NCBI RefSeq assembly: GCF_005145025.1 | Contig: NZ_CP039695.1 | Span: 1,545,501 to 1,609,500 of the forward strand | DNA length: 64,000 nucleotides | Source: Novosphingobium sp. EMRT-2 | Lineage (GTDB): Bacteria > Pseudomonadota > Alphaproteobacteria > Sphingomonadales > Sphingomonadaceae | Direction: 5' to 3' | Shown here: positions 38,063 through 47,639 of the stretch, piece by piece | Layout: the number at the start of each line of letters is the position of its first letter | Numbering within the stretch: the stretch's first letter is position 1 | Translations under genes and position numbers: made by a program | The notes under the pieces: generated by a model | The model's database searches: none | The model's input: only the letters and a program-made list of their open reading frames with translations | Told to the model about the DNA's origin: nothing

Positions 38063-38806
38063 ATGCTAGTCCTCGCCACCACCACGCCGGGCGAACCGGA
38101 AATCTTCGCCTCGCTGCAGGGCGAAGGGCCTTCCGCCGGCCGCCCTTCGGTGTTCCTGCGGCTGGCGCGCTGCAATCTCGCCTGCCGCTGGTGCGATACC
38201 GCCTACACCTGGCGCTTCACCGGCGACAACCGCCCGCACCGCGACGGAATCGCGTTCGAACGCAGCGAGAACCAGATCACGCTGGACGAGCGCGAGGTGG
38301 CCTTGCGCCTGCTGGCCCATCCGCAGGACCGGCTGGTGGTGACCGGCGGCGAACCGCTGTTGCAGGCCCCCGCCCTCGTCCGCCTGCTGGCAATCCTGAA
38401 GGAAGCGCGGCCCGGCCTGCATATTGAGATCGAGACCAACGGCAGCGTGCCCCCGACGCAGGCGCTGGATGCGCTGGTCGACCAGTATAACGTCAGCCCC
38501 AAGCTGGCGCATTCGGGCAATCCGGCCGATCTGGCGCTGGTGCCCGAACGGCTGGCGCACTGGGCCATCGAACCGCGCGCCTTCTTCAAGTTCGTGGTCG
38601 CCACGCCCGACGATCTGGAGGAGATCGCGGCGCTGCAGGCGCGTTACGCCATTCCGTCGCAGCGCCTGTTCGTGATGCCGGAAGGCACCGCCAGCGCCCC
38701 CTTGCGCGAACGGTCGGTATGGCTGGCCGAAGCAGCGCTGAAGGCCGGCTGGCGCTTCACCGACCGGCTGCACATCCACCTCTACGGGGATACGCGCGGC
38801 ACATAA
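38063..38806 (+). CDS. queE: 7-carboxy-7-deazaguanine synthase (radical SAM)
   Basis: The product has 247 residues. EIFASLQGEGPSAGRPSVF leads to the radical-SAM cluster CNLACRWC (Cys37, Cys41, Cys44). TGGEPLLQ and EIETNGSVPP bind SAM and substrate. It converts 6-carboxytetrahydropterin to 7-carboxy-7-deazaguanine for queuosine. A TTG at 38042 in frame is an alternative start, but the ATG at 38063 begins right before the conserved region. No other queuosine gene is adjacent. Confidence 0.92.
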   Translation: MLVLATTTPGEPEIFASLQGEGPSAGRPSVFLRLARCNLACRWCDTAYTWRFTGDNRPHRDGIAFERSENQITLDEREVALRLLAHPQDRLVVTGGEPLLQAPALVRLLAILKEARPGLHIEIETNGSVPPTQALDALVDQYNVSPKLAHSGNPADLALVPERLAHWAIEPRAFFKFVVATPDDLEEIAALQARYAIPSQRLFVMPEGTASAPLRERSVWLAEAALKAGWRFTDRLHIHLYGDTRGT

Positions 38807-38867
38807 TAAACAAGAAAGTTGATCTGGCAGGTTTGCCAAAGCTGCAAACTTGCTAATCGAGACAGGT

Positions 38868-38937
38868 CGTAGAGGTAGTTTGTGCAATCATCCTTTTGGA
38901 AGGGAATGATTCTCGGCCAGAGAAAACTACCTCTACG
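38868..38937. repeat. 14-bp perfect inverted repeat with nested hairpin between queE and ssb
   Basis: CGTAGAGGTAGTTT (38868-38881) pairs perfectly with AAACTACCTCTACG (38924-38937). Inside, AATCATCCTT and AAGG-GA-ATGATT form a second stem. The stretch is AT-richer than its surroundings. A further GTTTGC/GCAAAC dyad lies just to the left (38831-38849). It is either a bidirectional terminator zone or a small mobile palindrome. Confidence 0.65.
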
Positions 38938-38942
38938 GCCCT

Positions 38943-38965
38943 CCGTTGCCTTTGGAGGGCAACGG
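38943..38965. terminator. hairpin between the convergent queE and ssb genes
   Basis: CCGTTGCC (38943-38950) pairs with GGCAACGG (38958-38965) over a 7-base loop, 12 bp downstream of the ssb stop on its strand. There is no clear T tract on either strand. Confidence 0.5.
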
Positions 38966-38976
38966 TAACCCAAAAT

Positions 38977-39528
38977 TCAGAACGGAATATCGTCGTCCAG
39001 ATCGTCGGAGAAGCCGCCACCGGACGATCCGCCGCCACCCTGGTTCCAGCCCCCACCCGAAGACGCGCCGCCCCCGCGTGAGGAGCCGCCGCTGCCGCCT
39101 TCGTTCCATCCGCCTCCGCCGCCGCCCGAACGCTGACCGCCCCCGAAGCCACCACCCCCGCCGCCACCGGCACCGGGCGCGCCATCCAGCATGGTCAGCA
39201 CCGCACCGGGGCCTTGCAGCACGACTTCGGTGCTGTAGCGGTCGTTACCCGACTGGTCCTGCCACTTGCGGGTGCGGAGCTGGCCTTCGATATAGACCTT
39301 GCTGCCCTTGCGCAGGAACCGTTCGGCCACGCCCGCCAGACCTTCGGAGAAGATCGCCACGCTGTGCCATTCGGTACGTTCCTGCCGCTCGCCGGAATTG
39401 CGGTCCTTCCACGTTTCCGACGTGGCGATGCGCAGGTTGCAGACCTTGCCGCCGTTCTGGAACGAACGCACTTCCGGGTCCGCCCCCAGATTGCCGACCA
39501 GAATGACCTTGTTGACGCTGCCTGCCAT
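38977..39528 (-). CDS. ssb: single-stranded DNA-binding protein
   Basis: The product has 183 residues. The OB fold spans about 1-112 ([18 protein letters not shown], then [20 protein letters not shown]). It is followed by a Gly-rich linker and the acidic tip DDLDDDIPF that binds replication partners. It coats single-stranded DNA in replication and repair. The linker is very glycine- and serine-rich. Confidence 0.96.
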   Translation of the reverse strand: MAGSVNKVILVGNLGADPEVRSFQNGGKVCNLRIATSETWKDRNSGERQERTEWHSVAIFSEGLAGVAERFLRKGSKVYIEGQLRTRKWQDQSGNDRYSTEVVLQGPGAVLTMLDGAPGAGGGGGGGFGGGQRSGGGGGGWNEGGSGGSSRGGGASSGGGWNQGGGGSSGGGFSDDLDDDIPF

Positions 39529-39623
39529 CGAATCGTGTCCCGTGTGAATGTGGAGGTTGGCCTAGCCAATGCGCGGCGGCAGGGCGAGTCCGCCCCCTGC
39601 CCTTTCCACAACGCGGAGGAAAA

Positions 39624-41476
<1,853 letters not shown>

Positions 41477-41480
<4 letters not shown>

Positions 41481-41758
41481 GCCGTTGCTCCGATCAGTTC
41501 GACATGCATTGCCCGGGCATGAACGCGCCGCAGCGCGACCGTCATCCGGCCGATCTCCACCGCCAGCGGATCGCGCGAAACGAACACCCCGCGATAGGCA
41601 AGGCGCACATGCGCCCCGGCATCCAGCCCCAGCGCGCGCAACCGCTCCGCCTCTTCGGGCACGAGCAAGTCCCAATCGACGGAATCGATTCGCGCGGGCG
41701 TGCCGAGTGGGATCTGGTCGAGTGTCACGCCCACGGCGCTGCCATAGCCCGAAAGCAT
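41477..41758 (-). CDS. feoA: ferrous iron transport protein A
   Basis: The product is 93 residues from the ATG at 41758. The frame is open back to 41830, which would add 24 residues without homology. The SH3-like FeoA fold is visible (VTLDQIPLGTPARIDSV, then ERLRALGLDAGAHVRLAY, and a C-terminal RRVHARAMHVELIG). FeoA assists FeoB. feoA is the first gene of feoAB, as usual. Confidence 0.88.
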
Positions 41759-41849
41759 TTGCAAGGCATTCGCAATAAGCCGACTGAAATTAGCATGGCT
41801 CCAATGGCGCGGCCCAGCCGCCGCGCGCATTGATGCCGGTCAAGTGCTC

Positions 41850-42515
41850 TTATCGCGCGGGATACCGCAGGCGGCCGAACAGGCGCATCACGCTGAAGGT
41901 TTCCTCGCGCGGGCGGGTCAGCCGGGCCTTGGCCTTCTCGAAACGCATCACGCCCTCGATCCGCCGATCGAGGAACGCGCGCGTATCGGCATGGCCTTCG
42001 CTCTTGTCCTCGGCGTGGACGGCCAGCGTCGCGGCATAGATCGCCGCCAGCGTGGCGCGCTTGGTATAGTGGTTGTAGTCCGTCGCGGTATCGCCGGCGA
42101 GCCGCCACATCGCGTCCGCGCTGTGCCAGCCGAGCTTCATGGCCGTGGGCGCATTCTGCGGCATGGCCATGATCGCCAGCGCGCGGCGCAACGCCTCCTC
42201 GCGCCCCGCCAGCGCATCGAGCCGGAACTGCACCAGCGATCGGATGCGCTCGCGGATCGGCAGGTTGCCGATGCGGGCTGTGGGCAGGGCTTCGGCCATG
42301 TCGGCATCGATGCGCGCGATCCACGCCGCGATCATCGCCATCGGCTTGCCGCCGAACGCGAACGCGGCCACCGCCGGGTCCACCCCGGCCGCGTCCGCCG
42401 CGCTGGCCACCGCCGCCTCGCCCCAGCCATCGAAGACGGCGGCTTCGGCGACATGAGGCGCGAGTTGCAGGCGGATGTCGTCGAGCGTCGGTTCGGAAAC
42501 GGATGTCATCGCCAC
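41850..42515 (-). CDS. COQ9 family protein (ubiquinone biosynthesis)
   Basis: The product has 221 residues. COQ9-like features are WGEAAVASAADAAGVDPA at the N-terminus (TetR-like helices), WHSADAMWRLAGDTATDYNHYTKRATLAAIY in the lipid-binding core, and FGRLRYPAR at the end. In eukaryotes COQ9 binds lipid and helps COQ7 hydroxylate the quinone ring. The alphaproteobacterial homologue is inferred to act likewise. Confidence 0.88.
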   Translation of the reverse strand: MAMTSVSEPTLDDIRLQLAPHVAEAAVFDGWGEAAVASAADAAGVDPAVAAFAFGGKPMAMIAAWIARIDADMAEALPTARIGNLPIRERIRSLVQFRLDALAGREEALRRALAIMAMPQNAPTAMKLGWHSADAMWRLAGDTATDYNHYTKRATLAAIYAATLAVHAEDKSEGHADTRAFLDRRIEGVMRFEKAKARLTRPREETFSVMRLFGRLRYPAR

Positions 42516-42522
42516 AGCCCGA

Positions 42523-43164
42523 TCAGAACGAAGGCCCGTAGGTGGGCTTCTGCGGCGCGGCCTTGGCGGCCTTCATCGCGTTGTCGATCTCTTCGAGCAC
42601 GGCACTGTTCTTGCCGTCGAGCGCGGCATAATCCCGCGCGGAACGCCCCGAATTATCCGGCCGCTCCGGATTGGCGCCCGCCTTCAGCAACATGCGGATG
42701 ATCGCCATGTCGCGACGGTGCACCGCGTTGATCAGCGGCGTTTCGCCGGTGTTGTTCGGCTCATCCACGCGCGCGCCGCTCTTGATCAGGAAATCCACGC
42801 CTTCGGCAAAGCCAAGATCCACTGCCATCACCAGCGGCGTGGTGCCCTTTACGTCGCGGATGTTCACGTTGGCGCCCTTGGCGACGAGGAATTGCATCCA
42901 CGTCAGATCGCGGCGGGCGGTGACGATGTGCAGCGCGGATTCGCCAGACGTGACGTCGCGCGTGTTGACGATCTGAGTACCGGGCTCGTTCAGCGCGTTC
43001 TGGACCTTTTCGCCGTCCTTCTTCTTCACGGCTTCCAGGAACTTGTAGCTTTCCGAAAACTGCGCTTGCGCGGGCGCGGCGAGGCCCAACCCCAGCCCGA
43101 GTCCGGCGATCATCGCCAGTCCCGCCAAAGCCGATCGAAGCCCGTTGTGCCGCCGCGTGTTCAC
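42523..43164 (-). CDS. exported ankyrin-repeat protein
   Basis: The product has 213 residues with a signal peptide (1-34, ending APAQA). At least three ankyrin repeats are clear: GESALHIVTARRDLTWMQFL, GTTPLVMAVDLGFAEGVDFL and GETPLINAVHRRDMAIIRML, then DNSGRSARDYAAL. It is probably a periplasmic scaffold for protein contacts with no known partner. It lies 7 bp upstream of the COQ9-type gene, so the two may share a transcript. Confidence 0.88.
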   Translation of the reverse strand: MNTRRHNGLRSALAGLAMIAGLGLGLGLAAPAQAQFSESYKFLEAVKKKDGEKVQNALNEPGTQIVNTRDVTSGESALHIVTARRDLTWMQFLVAKGANVNIRDVKGTTPLVMAVDLGFAEGVDFLIKSGARVDEPNNTGETPLINAVHRRDMAIIRMLLKAGANPERPDNSGRSARDYAALDGKNSAVLEEIDNAMKAAKAAPQKPTYGPSF

Positions 43165-43228
43165 GTCCCTGTTCCTTCTGCTGCGAGCCTGCCGGACTCG
43201 CCCCTTGCGGAACCCGTGTTAGCAGAGC

Positions 43229-43837
43229 ATGAACCGTCCCGCCATGGCCCGACCGATCTTGCTTGCAGCGCTAACCGCCCTGGCCGCCACGCTTTCCGCG
43301 TGCGGCGGCTCCGCCCCCACCGAAACGCCACCGCTGGAAGGCGCGGCGATCGGCGGGGATTTCACCCTTGTCGACAAGGACGGCAAAACCGTCCACTTCA
43401 ACGATTTCGCGGGCAAGTACCGCATCGTGTATTTCGGCTACAGCTTCTGCCCGGATGTCTGCCCGCTCGATCTCCAGCACGTGATGCAGGGCTACCACCT
43501 GTTCGCGAAGGACCACGCGGACCTTGCCAAGAAGGTGCAGCCGATCTTCGTGACGATCGACCCCGCGCGCGATACGCCGCAGGTCGTCGGCCAGTTCGCC
43601 GCCAATTTCGGCCCGGAACTGCTGGGCCTGACCGGCACCGAAGCGCAGGTCGCGCAAGCGGCCAAGGCCTTCGCGGTCTATTACCAGAAGCGCCCCGGCA
43701 CCGCGCCCGATGCCTATCTGATGGACCACAGCCGCGGCGTCTATCTGATGGGGCCAGATGGCAAGCCGATCGCGCTGCTGCCTGGCGAGAAGGACGGGAA
43801 GGCCGTCGCCGCCGACCTTGCGAAATGGGTCCGCTGA
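43229..43837 (+). CDS. SCO family copper-binding lipoprotein
   Basis: The product has 202 residues. The lipobox LSAC gives lipidated Cys25. The thioredoxin-like fold carries copper ligands Cys74 and Cys78 in FCPDVCPLD and a distal His in [15 protein letters not shown] proteins insert copper into cytochrome oxidase subunit II or act as thiol reductases in the periplasm. The next gene begins 1 bp after its stop. Confidence 0.92.
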   Translation: MNRPAMARPILLAALTALAATLSACGGSAPTETPPLEGAAIGGDFTLVDKDGKTVHFNDFAGKYRIVYFGYSFCPDVCPLDLQHVMQGYHLFAKDHADLAKKVQPIFVTIDPARDTPQVVGQFAANFGPELLGLTGTEAQVAQAAKAFAVYYQKRPGTAPDAYLMDHSRGVYLMGPDGKPIALLPGEKDGKAVAADLAKWVR

Positions 43838-43838
43838 C

Positions 43839-44297
43839 ATGGCCGCGCTGGCCGACCGCTTCTGGGAAAAGCCCGTCGAGACGCTGACCCGCGACGAATG
43901 GGAAGCGCTGTGCGACGGCTGCGGCAAGTGCTGCCTGCACAAGCTGGAAGACGAGGACACCGGCGCGGTCTATCACACCAACGTCGCGTGCCGACTGCTC
44001 GACCTTTCGACCGCGCGCTGCGCCGACTATCGCCACCGCAAGGCGATGGTGCCCGATTGCCTGCGGCTGACCCCGCGCATCGTGGCGGAAGTGCCGTGGC
44101 TGCCAGCGACCTGCGCCTATCGCCTGCGCGCCGATGGCCGCCCCCTGCCCGCGTGGCATTACCTGATTTCCGGCGATCGCGATGCGGTTCACCGGGCGGG
44201 CGTCTCCGTCGTGGGCAAGGCCGTCAGCGAGGTTCTCGCGGGGCCGCTGGAAGACCATATCGTGCCGGAAGAGGTATGGCAGGCGTCGGGGGGATGA
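43839..44297 (+). CDS. YcgN family cysteine-cluster protein
   Basis: The product has 152 residues with the UPF0260/CxxxCxxCC-type motif: [18 protein letters not shown], then [17 protein letters not shown] and VPDCLRLTP. The cysteines probably bind iron-sulfur or zinc. The function is unknown. The ATG at 43839 follows the SCO stop by 1 bp, and its own stop overlaps the next ATG (ATGA), so these three genes form an operon. Confidence 0.9.
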   Translation: MAALADRFWEKPVETLTRDEWEALCDGCGKCCLHKLEDEDTGAVYHTNVACRLLDLSTARCADYRHRKAMVPDCLRLTPRIVAEVPWLPATCAYRLRADGRPLPAWHYLISGDRDAVHRAGVSVVGKAVSEVLAGPLEDHIVPEEVWQASGG

Positions 44298-45031
44298 TCG
44301 ACTGGCTGCGCCGCCCCGCCGCGCCGCGCGTGGTCAAGCCGCGCACCCTGCGGATCGGTGGGCAGGACCTGCCGCTCGTGATCCGGCGGCTGCGGCAGGC
44401 CAAGCGGATGACGCTGCGCCTTTCGCCCGACGGCAGCGAAGTGCGCATCTCGATTCCCGCCTGGGGCCGCGTCGGCGATGCCGAGGCGTTCGCGCGCGAT
44501 CGCGCCGACTGGCTGGCGCAGCAACTGGCGCGCCTGCCCGCGCAGCAGACGCTCGAACCCGGCGCGCCGGTGCCGTTCCGCGGCGTGGTGCGCCGGCTCG
44601 ACTGGCATGCGAACGCGCCCCGCAAGCCATCCGTCGGGGACGACGCGATCGTGCTTGGCGGCCCGCGCGAGGGGCTGGAAAGCCGGCTGCGCCGTTGGCT
44701 GGAACGCGAGGCGCTGGCCCTGCTGGCCGACGATCTGGCGCATTACTGCGCGCGTGGGGGCCACCCCGTGCCGCGCCTCGCCCTGTCGCGCGCGCAGCGG
44801 CGCTGGGGCAGCTGCGCCGCCGACGGATCGATCCGGATAAACTGGCGGCTGGTGATGGCCCCCGATTTCGTCCGGCGGTCGGTCGTGGCGCACGAGGTCG
44901 CGCATCTGCGCCACTTCGACCACAGCCCGGCCTTCCACGCCGAACTCGATCGCCTGTTCGAACGGAGCATCGACGAGGCAAACCATTGGCTGAAGCGCGA
45001 GGGGCGCGGGCTCTACCGCCCGTTCGGCTGA
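44294..45031 (+). CDS. YgjP-like M48/DUF45 metallopeptidase
   Basis: The product has 245 residues. [23 protein letters not shown] precedes the zinc motif HEVAH ([19 protein letters not shown]), the normal YgjP pattern. The catalytic Glu lies between the two histidines. The substrate is unknown. An ATGA overlap with the YcgN gene fixes the start. A longer frame upstream is only an off-frame reading of that gene. Confidence 0.9.
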   Translation: MIDWLRRPAAPRVVKPRTLRIGGQDLPLVIRRLRQAKRMTLRLSPDGSEVRISIPAWGRVGDAEAFARDRADWLAQQLARLPAQQTLEPGAPVPFRGVVRRLDWHANAPRKPSVGDDAIVLGGPREGLESRLRRWLEREALALLADDLAHYCARGGHPVPRLALSRAQRRWGSCAADGSIRINWRLVMAPDFVRRSVVAHEVAHLRHFDHSPAFHAELDRLFERSIDEANHWLKREGRGLYRPFG

Positions 45032-45083
45032 TCCTGGCGCAGGGCACTGGCGGAATCGGCGGCCACCGCCTATCTAGGCGTCG

Positions 45084-45542
45084 ATGAAGGACTTCTTCCG
45101 TAACGTCTCGCCCCGGCGCGCGATCATGGATCTGTGGCAGATCATGGGCGCGCCCAGCGAATACCGCACGCGCGGCCTGCTGCTCGCCGCCTGCGTGACC
45201 GGCGGGATCTTCTACCTGATGGTCCAGCAGGAAGGGCGCGGCCTGCCCCGCCCGCCCAAGGTGCTCTACTTCGAAAGCTGGCGCGCGGACCGTTCCGACA
45301 AGGAGATCATCGCGGGCAACATCGCCGCGACGAAGAAGGCCCGCGCCGAAGAGGCGGAAGAGGAACGCCACGCCGAAAACATCCGCCAGATGTACAAGGC
45401 CGTGGGCGCGGCGACGGGTATCGATACCGAGAAGATGTATCAGGAAGGCAAGGCGGAACGCGAAGCCGAAAAGAAGGCCGAGCAGGAACGTGCCGAGAAG
45501 ATCATCCAGCAGCATCGTGCCCAGCCCAGCCCCCAGCCCTGA
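45084..45542 (+). CDS. membrane-anchored coiled-coil hypothetical protein
   Basis: The product has 152 residues. One hydrophobic helix (about 30-49, GLLLAACVTGGIFYLMV) is followed by KVLYFESWRADRSDKEI and a long charged helix rich in Glu, Lys and Ala (KAEREAEKKAEQERAEK). No known domain. It overlaps the start of ribD, so coupling is likely but a functional link is not shown. Confidence 0.7.
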   Translation: MKDFFRNVSPRRAIMDLWQIMGAPSEYRTRGLLLAACVTGGIFYLMVQQEGRGLPRPPKVLYFESWRADRSDKEIIAGNIAATKKARAEEAEEERHAENIRQMYKAVGAATGIDTEKMYQEGKAEREAEKKAEQERAEKIIQQHRAQPSPQP

Positions 45543-46527
45543 CACTGCGCGGCCGGATCGGGACTGGCTGGACGCGGCAGCGGCGATCGCCGCGCGCGGC
45601 CGTCCGCTAAGCCGCCCCAACCCCGCCGTCGGCGCGGTGATCGTGCGCGACGGGCGCGTGGTCGGGCGCGGATGGACGCAGCCGGGAGGGCGCCCCCATG
45701 CCGAAGCGATGGCGCTGGCCCAGGCCGGCGCCGGCGCGCGCGGGGCCACGCTCTACGTCACGCTGGAACCCTGCGCCCACGCCAGCGCGCGCGGACCGTC
45801 CTGCACCTCGCTGGTGCTGGCATCGGGCTTGGCGCGCGTGGTGATCGGCTGCGAAGACCCCGATCCGCGCACGGCCGGCAACGGCATCGCCCTGCTGCGG
45901 CAGGCCGACATCGCGGTGGAGCTGCTCCCTTCCGCCGCCGCGCAGGCGTCGCTGGACGGCTATCTTGCCCGCAGCCGGCTGGGCCGGCCGCACATGACGC
46001 TCAAGCTCGCCACGTCGCTGGACGGGCGGATCGCGCTGGCCGACGGGACGAGCCAGTGGATCACCGGCGCACAGGCTCGCGCACATGTCCATGCCGAGCG
46101 TGCCCGCGCCGATGCCATCCTCGTCGGCGGCGGCACGCTGCGCTCCGATGCGCCCCGGCTGGACGTGCGTCTGCCAGGCCTGGACGATCGCAACCCGGAA
46201 CGCTGGGTGCTGACGCGCGGCGCTGCGCCGGACGGGTGGCGCGCCGTTGCGGACATTACCGCGCCCGATGCTTTCGCCGATGCGCAATACCTGTTCGTCG
46301 AAGGCGGGGCCGGTGCCGCCGCCGCGTTCCTGGCCGCCGACATGGTCGACCGCATCCTGCTTTACCGCGCGCCCATCGTGATCGGCACCGGGCTTGCGGC
46401 GATCGGCGATATCGGCCTGGCCGCGCTGCCCGATGCGCACGGCCGCTGGCAACTGGCCGAACGGCGCCAGCTTGGCAGCGACACGCTCGACGTCTACCAC
46501 CGTCTCCGTCCCACCCTTCCAGCCTGA
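45490..46527 (+). CDS. ribD: riboflavin biosynthesis deaminase/reductase RibD
   Basis: The product is 345 residues from GTG at 45490; a GTG at 45517 is also possible, and neither has a good ribosome site. The deaminase domain has zinc ligands His70 (HAEAMALAQ), Cys95 and Cys105 (EPCAHASARGPSC), with Glu72 catalytic. The reductase domain has LKLATSLDGRIAL and VGGGTLRSDAP. It converts the first ring-opened pyrimidine to the ribityl-pyrimidine. ribE follows 11 bp later. Confidence 0.92.
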   Translation: MPRRSSSSIVPSPAPSPDTARPDRDWLDAAAAIAARGRPLSRPNPAVGAVIVRDGRVVGRGWTQPGGRPHAEAMALAQAGAGARGATLYVTLEPCAHASARGPSCTSLVLASGLARVVIGCEDPDPRTAGNGIALLRQADIAVELLPSAAAQASLDGYLARSRLGRPHMTLKLATSLDGRIALADGTSQWITGAQARAHVHAERARADAILVGGGTLRSDAPRLDVRLPGLDDRNPERWVLTRGAAPDGWRAVADITAPDAFADAQYLFVEGGAGAAAAFLAADMVDRILLYRAPIVIGTGLAAIGDIGLAALPDAHGRWQLAERRQLGSDTLDVYHRLRPTLPA

Positions 46528-46538
46528 AAGCCGCGCGC

Positions 46539-47162
46539 ATGTTCACGGGTATCGTCACCGAAATCGGCAATATCATCGCCATCGAGGATCGCGGCGACCG
46601 CCGCGTGACGGTGTCGTGCGCGATGGACCCGGCGAAGATCGCGATGGGCGCCTCGATCGCCTGTTCGGGCGTGTGCCTGACCGTGGTGGACAAGGGCGGC
46701 GTGGCCGGCGAAGCGTGGTTCGCGGTCGACGTCTCGCGCGAGACCGTGTCCCGCACCGCGCCCGCGCAATGGCAGGCCGGCCGGCCGATCAACCTCGAAC
46801 CCGCGCTCAAACTGGGCGACGAGCTTGGCGGGCACATCGTGACCGGGCATGTCGACGCGGTGGGCGAAGTTGTGGGCATCTGTCCCGAAGGCGCCTCGCG
46901 CCGGATCGGCATCGCCGCCCCACGGGAACTTGCCCCGTTCATCGCGCCCAAAGGCTCGATCACGGTGGACGGCGTATCGTTGACCGTCAACGAAGTGACC
47001 GACCAGCCCGATGGCACGGCGCACTTCGCGCTGAACATCATCCCCCACACCGCCGAGGTCACCACGCTTGGGCGCCTTGCCCCCGGCGACAAGGTCAATC
47101 TCGAGATCGACGTGCTCGCGCGCTATCTCAAGCGCATGCAGAGCCTTGCCGCGCCGGCCTAG
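46539..47162 (+). CDS. ribE: riboflavin synthase alpha subunit
   Basis: The product has 207 residues and two lumazine-binding repeats, each opening with a TGxV-type motif (MFTGIVTEIG at 1, HIVTGHVDAVGEV about residue 100), with MGASIACSGVCLTVV and GSITVDGVSLTVNEV. It dismutates two lumazines into riboflavin. It follows ribD closely, but ribBA and ribH are not in the window. Confidence 0.94.
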   Translation: MFTGIVTEIGNIIAIEDRGDRRVTVSCAMDPAKIAMGASIACSGVCLTVVDKGGVAGEAWFAVDVSRETVSRTAPAQWQAGRPINLEPALKLGDELGGHIVTGHVDAVGEVVGICPEGASRRIGIAAPRELAPFIAPKGSITVDGVSLTVNEVTDQPDGTAHFALNIIPHTAEVTTLGRLAPGDKVNLEIDVLARYLKRMQSLAAPA

Positions 47163-47224
47163 GGTCGGGGTCCGTCAAGGCGGCGCGAAAGCCTGCCTGT
47201 TGGGCGCAAAAGCAAAGCTTGCGC

Positions 47225-47253
47225 TTGACGCTGATGACTCAACCAAATAAGTA
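47225..47253 (+). promoter_or_regulatory. sigma-70-like promoter for the leader and receptor gene
   Basis: TTGACG (47225-47230) and TAAGTA (47248-47253) are separated by exactly 17 bp. It lies 60 bp after ribE and directly ahead of the structured leader. The -35 is strong, while the -10 is weak. Confidence 0.45.
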
Positions 47254-47639
47254 GACATTCATCCCTCACGGGTTCCGGTGACCAGGCCGGCCGTGTCTTC
47301 AGAGGGTCCTGGTCCGCGGCATTTGATCGGGAAGCAGCTTGCTCCGCGTGACCAACCGCTAAAGCGCGCGATGCTGGGGCGACAGCGCCAGGCATCGTGT
47401 TCCCTCACGCCAGGTGATGAGGTGATACGATGCATGCCATGAGCTTTATCTGACGTAACCCGCCGTGTCCGGCCGCGCCCTGCGCGCGGAGGGAGCCGGA
47501 TCGCCCGGCCGGTTACGCCCCGCACAGACCATAAAATCCTCGCTTTGCAACTGACGCGGCCATCATGCCCCGCGTTCCGGTCCACCGGACGCATGCGTGC
47601 GGCACGCCCTTCTCCATCTTCAGGTTTCAGGGATCATCC
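47254..47639 (+). ncRNA. structured 5' leader of unknown class upstream of the frameshifted TonB receptor
   Basis: About 390 bp without a gene show several stems. ACCAGG/CCTGGT (47281-47286 and 47308-47313) overlaps TGGTCCGCGG/CCGCGTGACCA (47310-47319 and 47344-47354), so the two cannot form together. CGATGCTGG pairs with CCAGGCATCG (47369-47397, one bulge). CCCTCACG occurs twice (47263 and 47402). Mutually exclusive stems in a long leader are what a riboswitch or attenuator looks like. No consensus for FMN, cobalamin, TPP or SAM classes was recognised. Confidence 0.4.

Noticed and set aside
47254..47639. FMN or cobalamin riboswitch after ribE
   Set aside because: The conserved core sequences of those classes are not recognisable, and the leader points to the receptor gene and not to rib genes.
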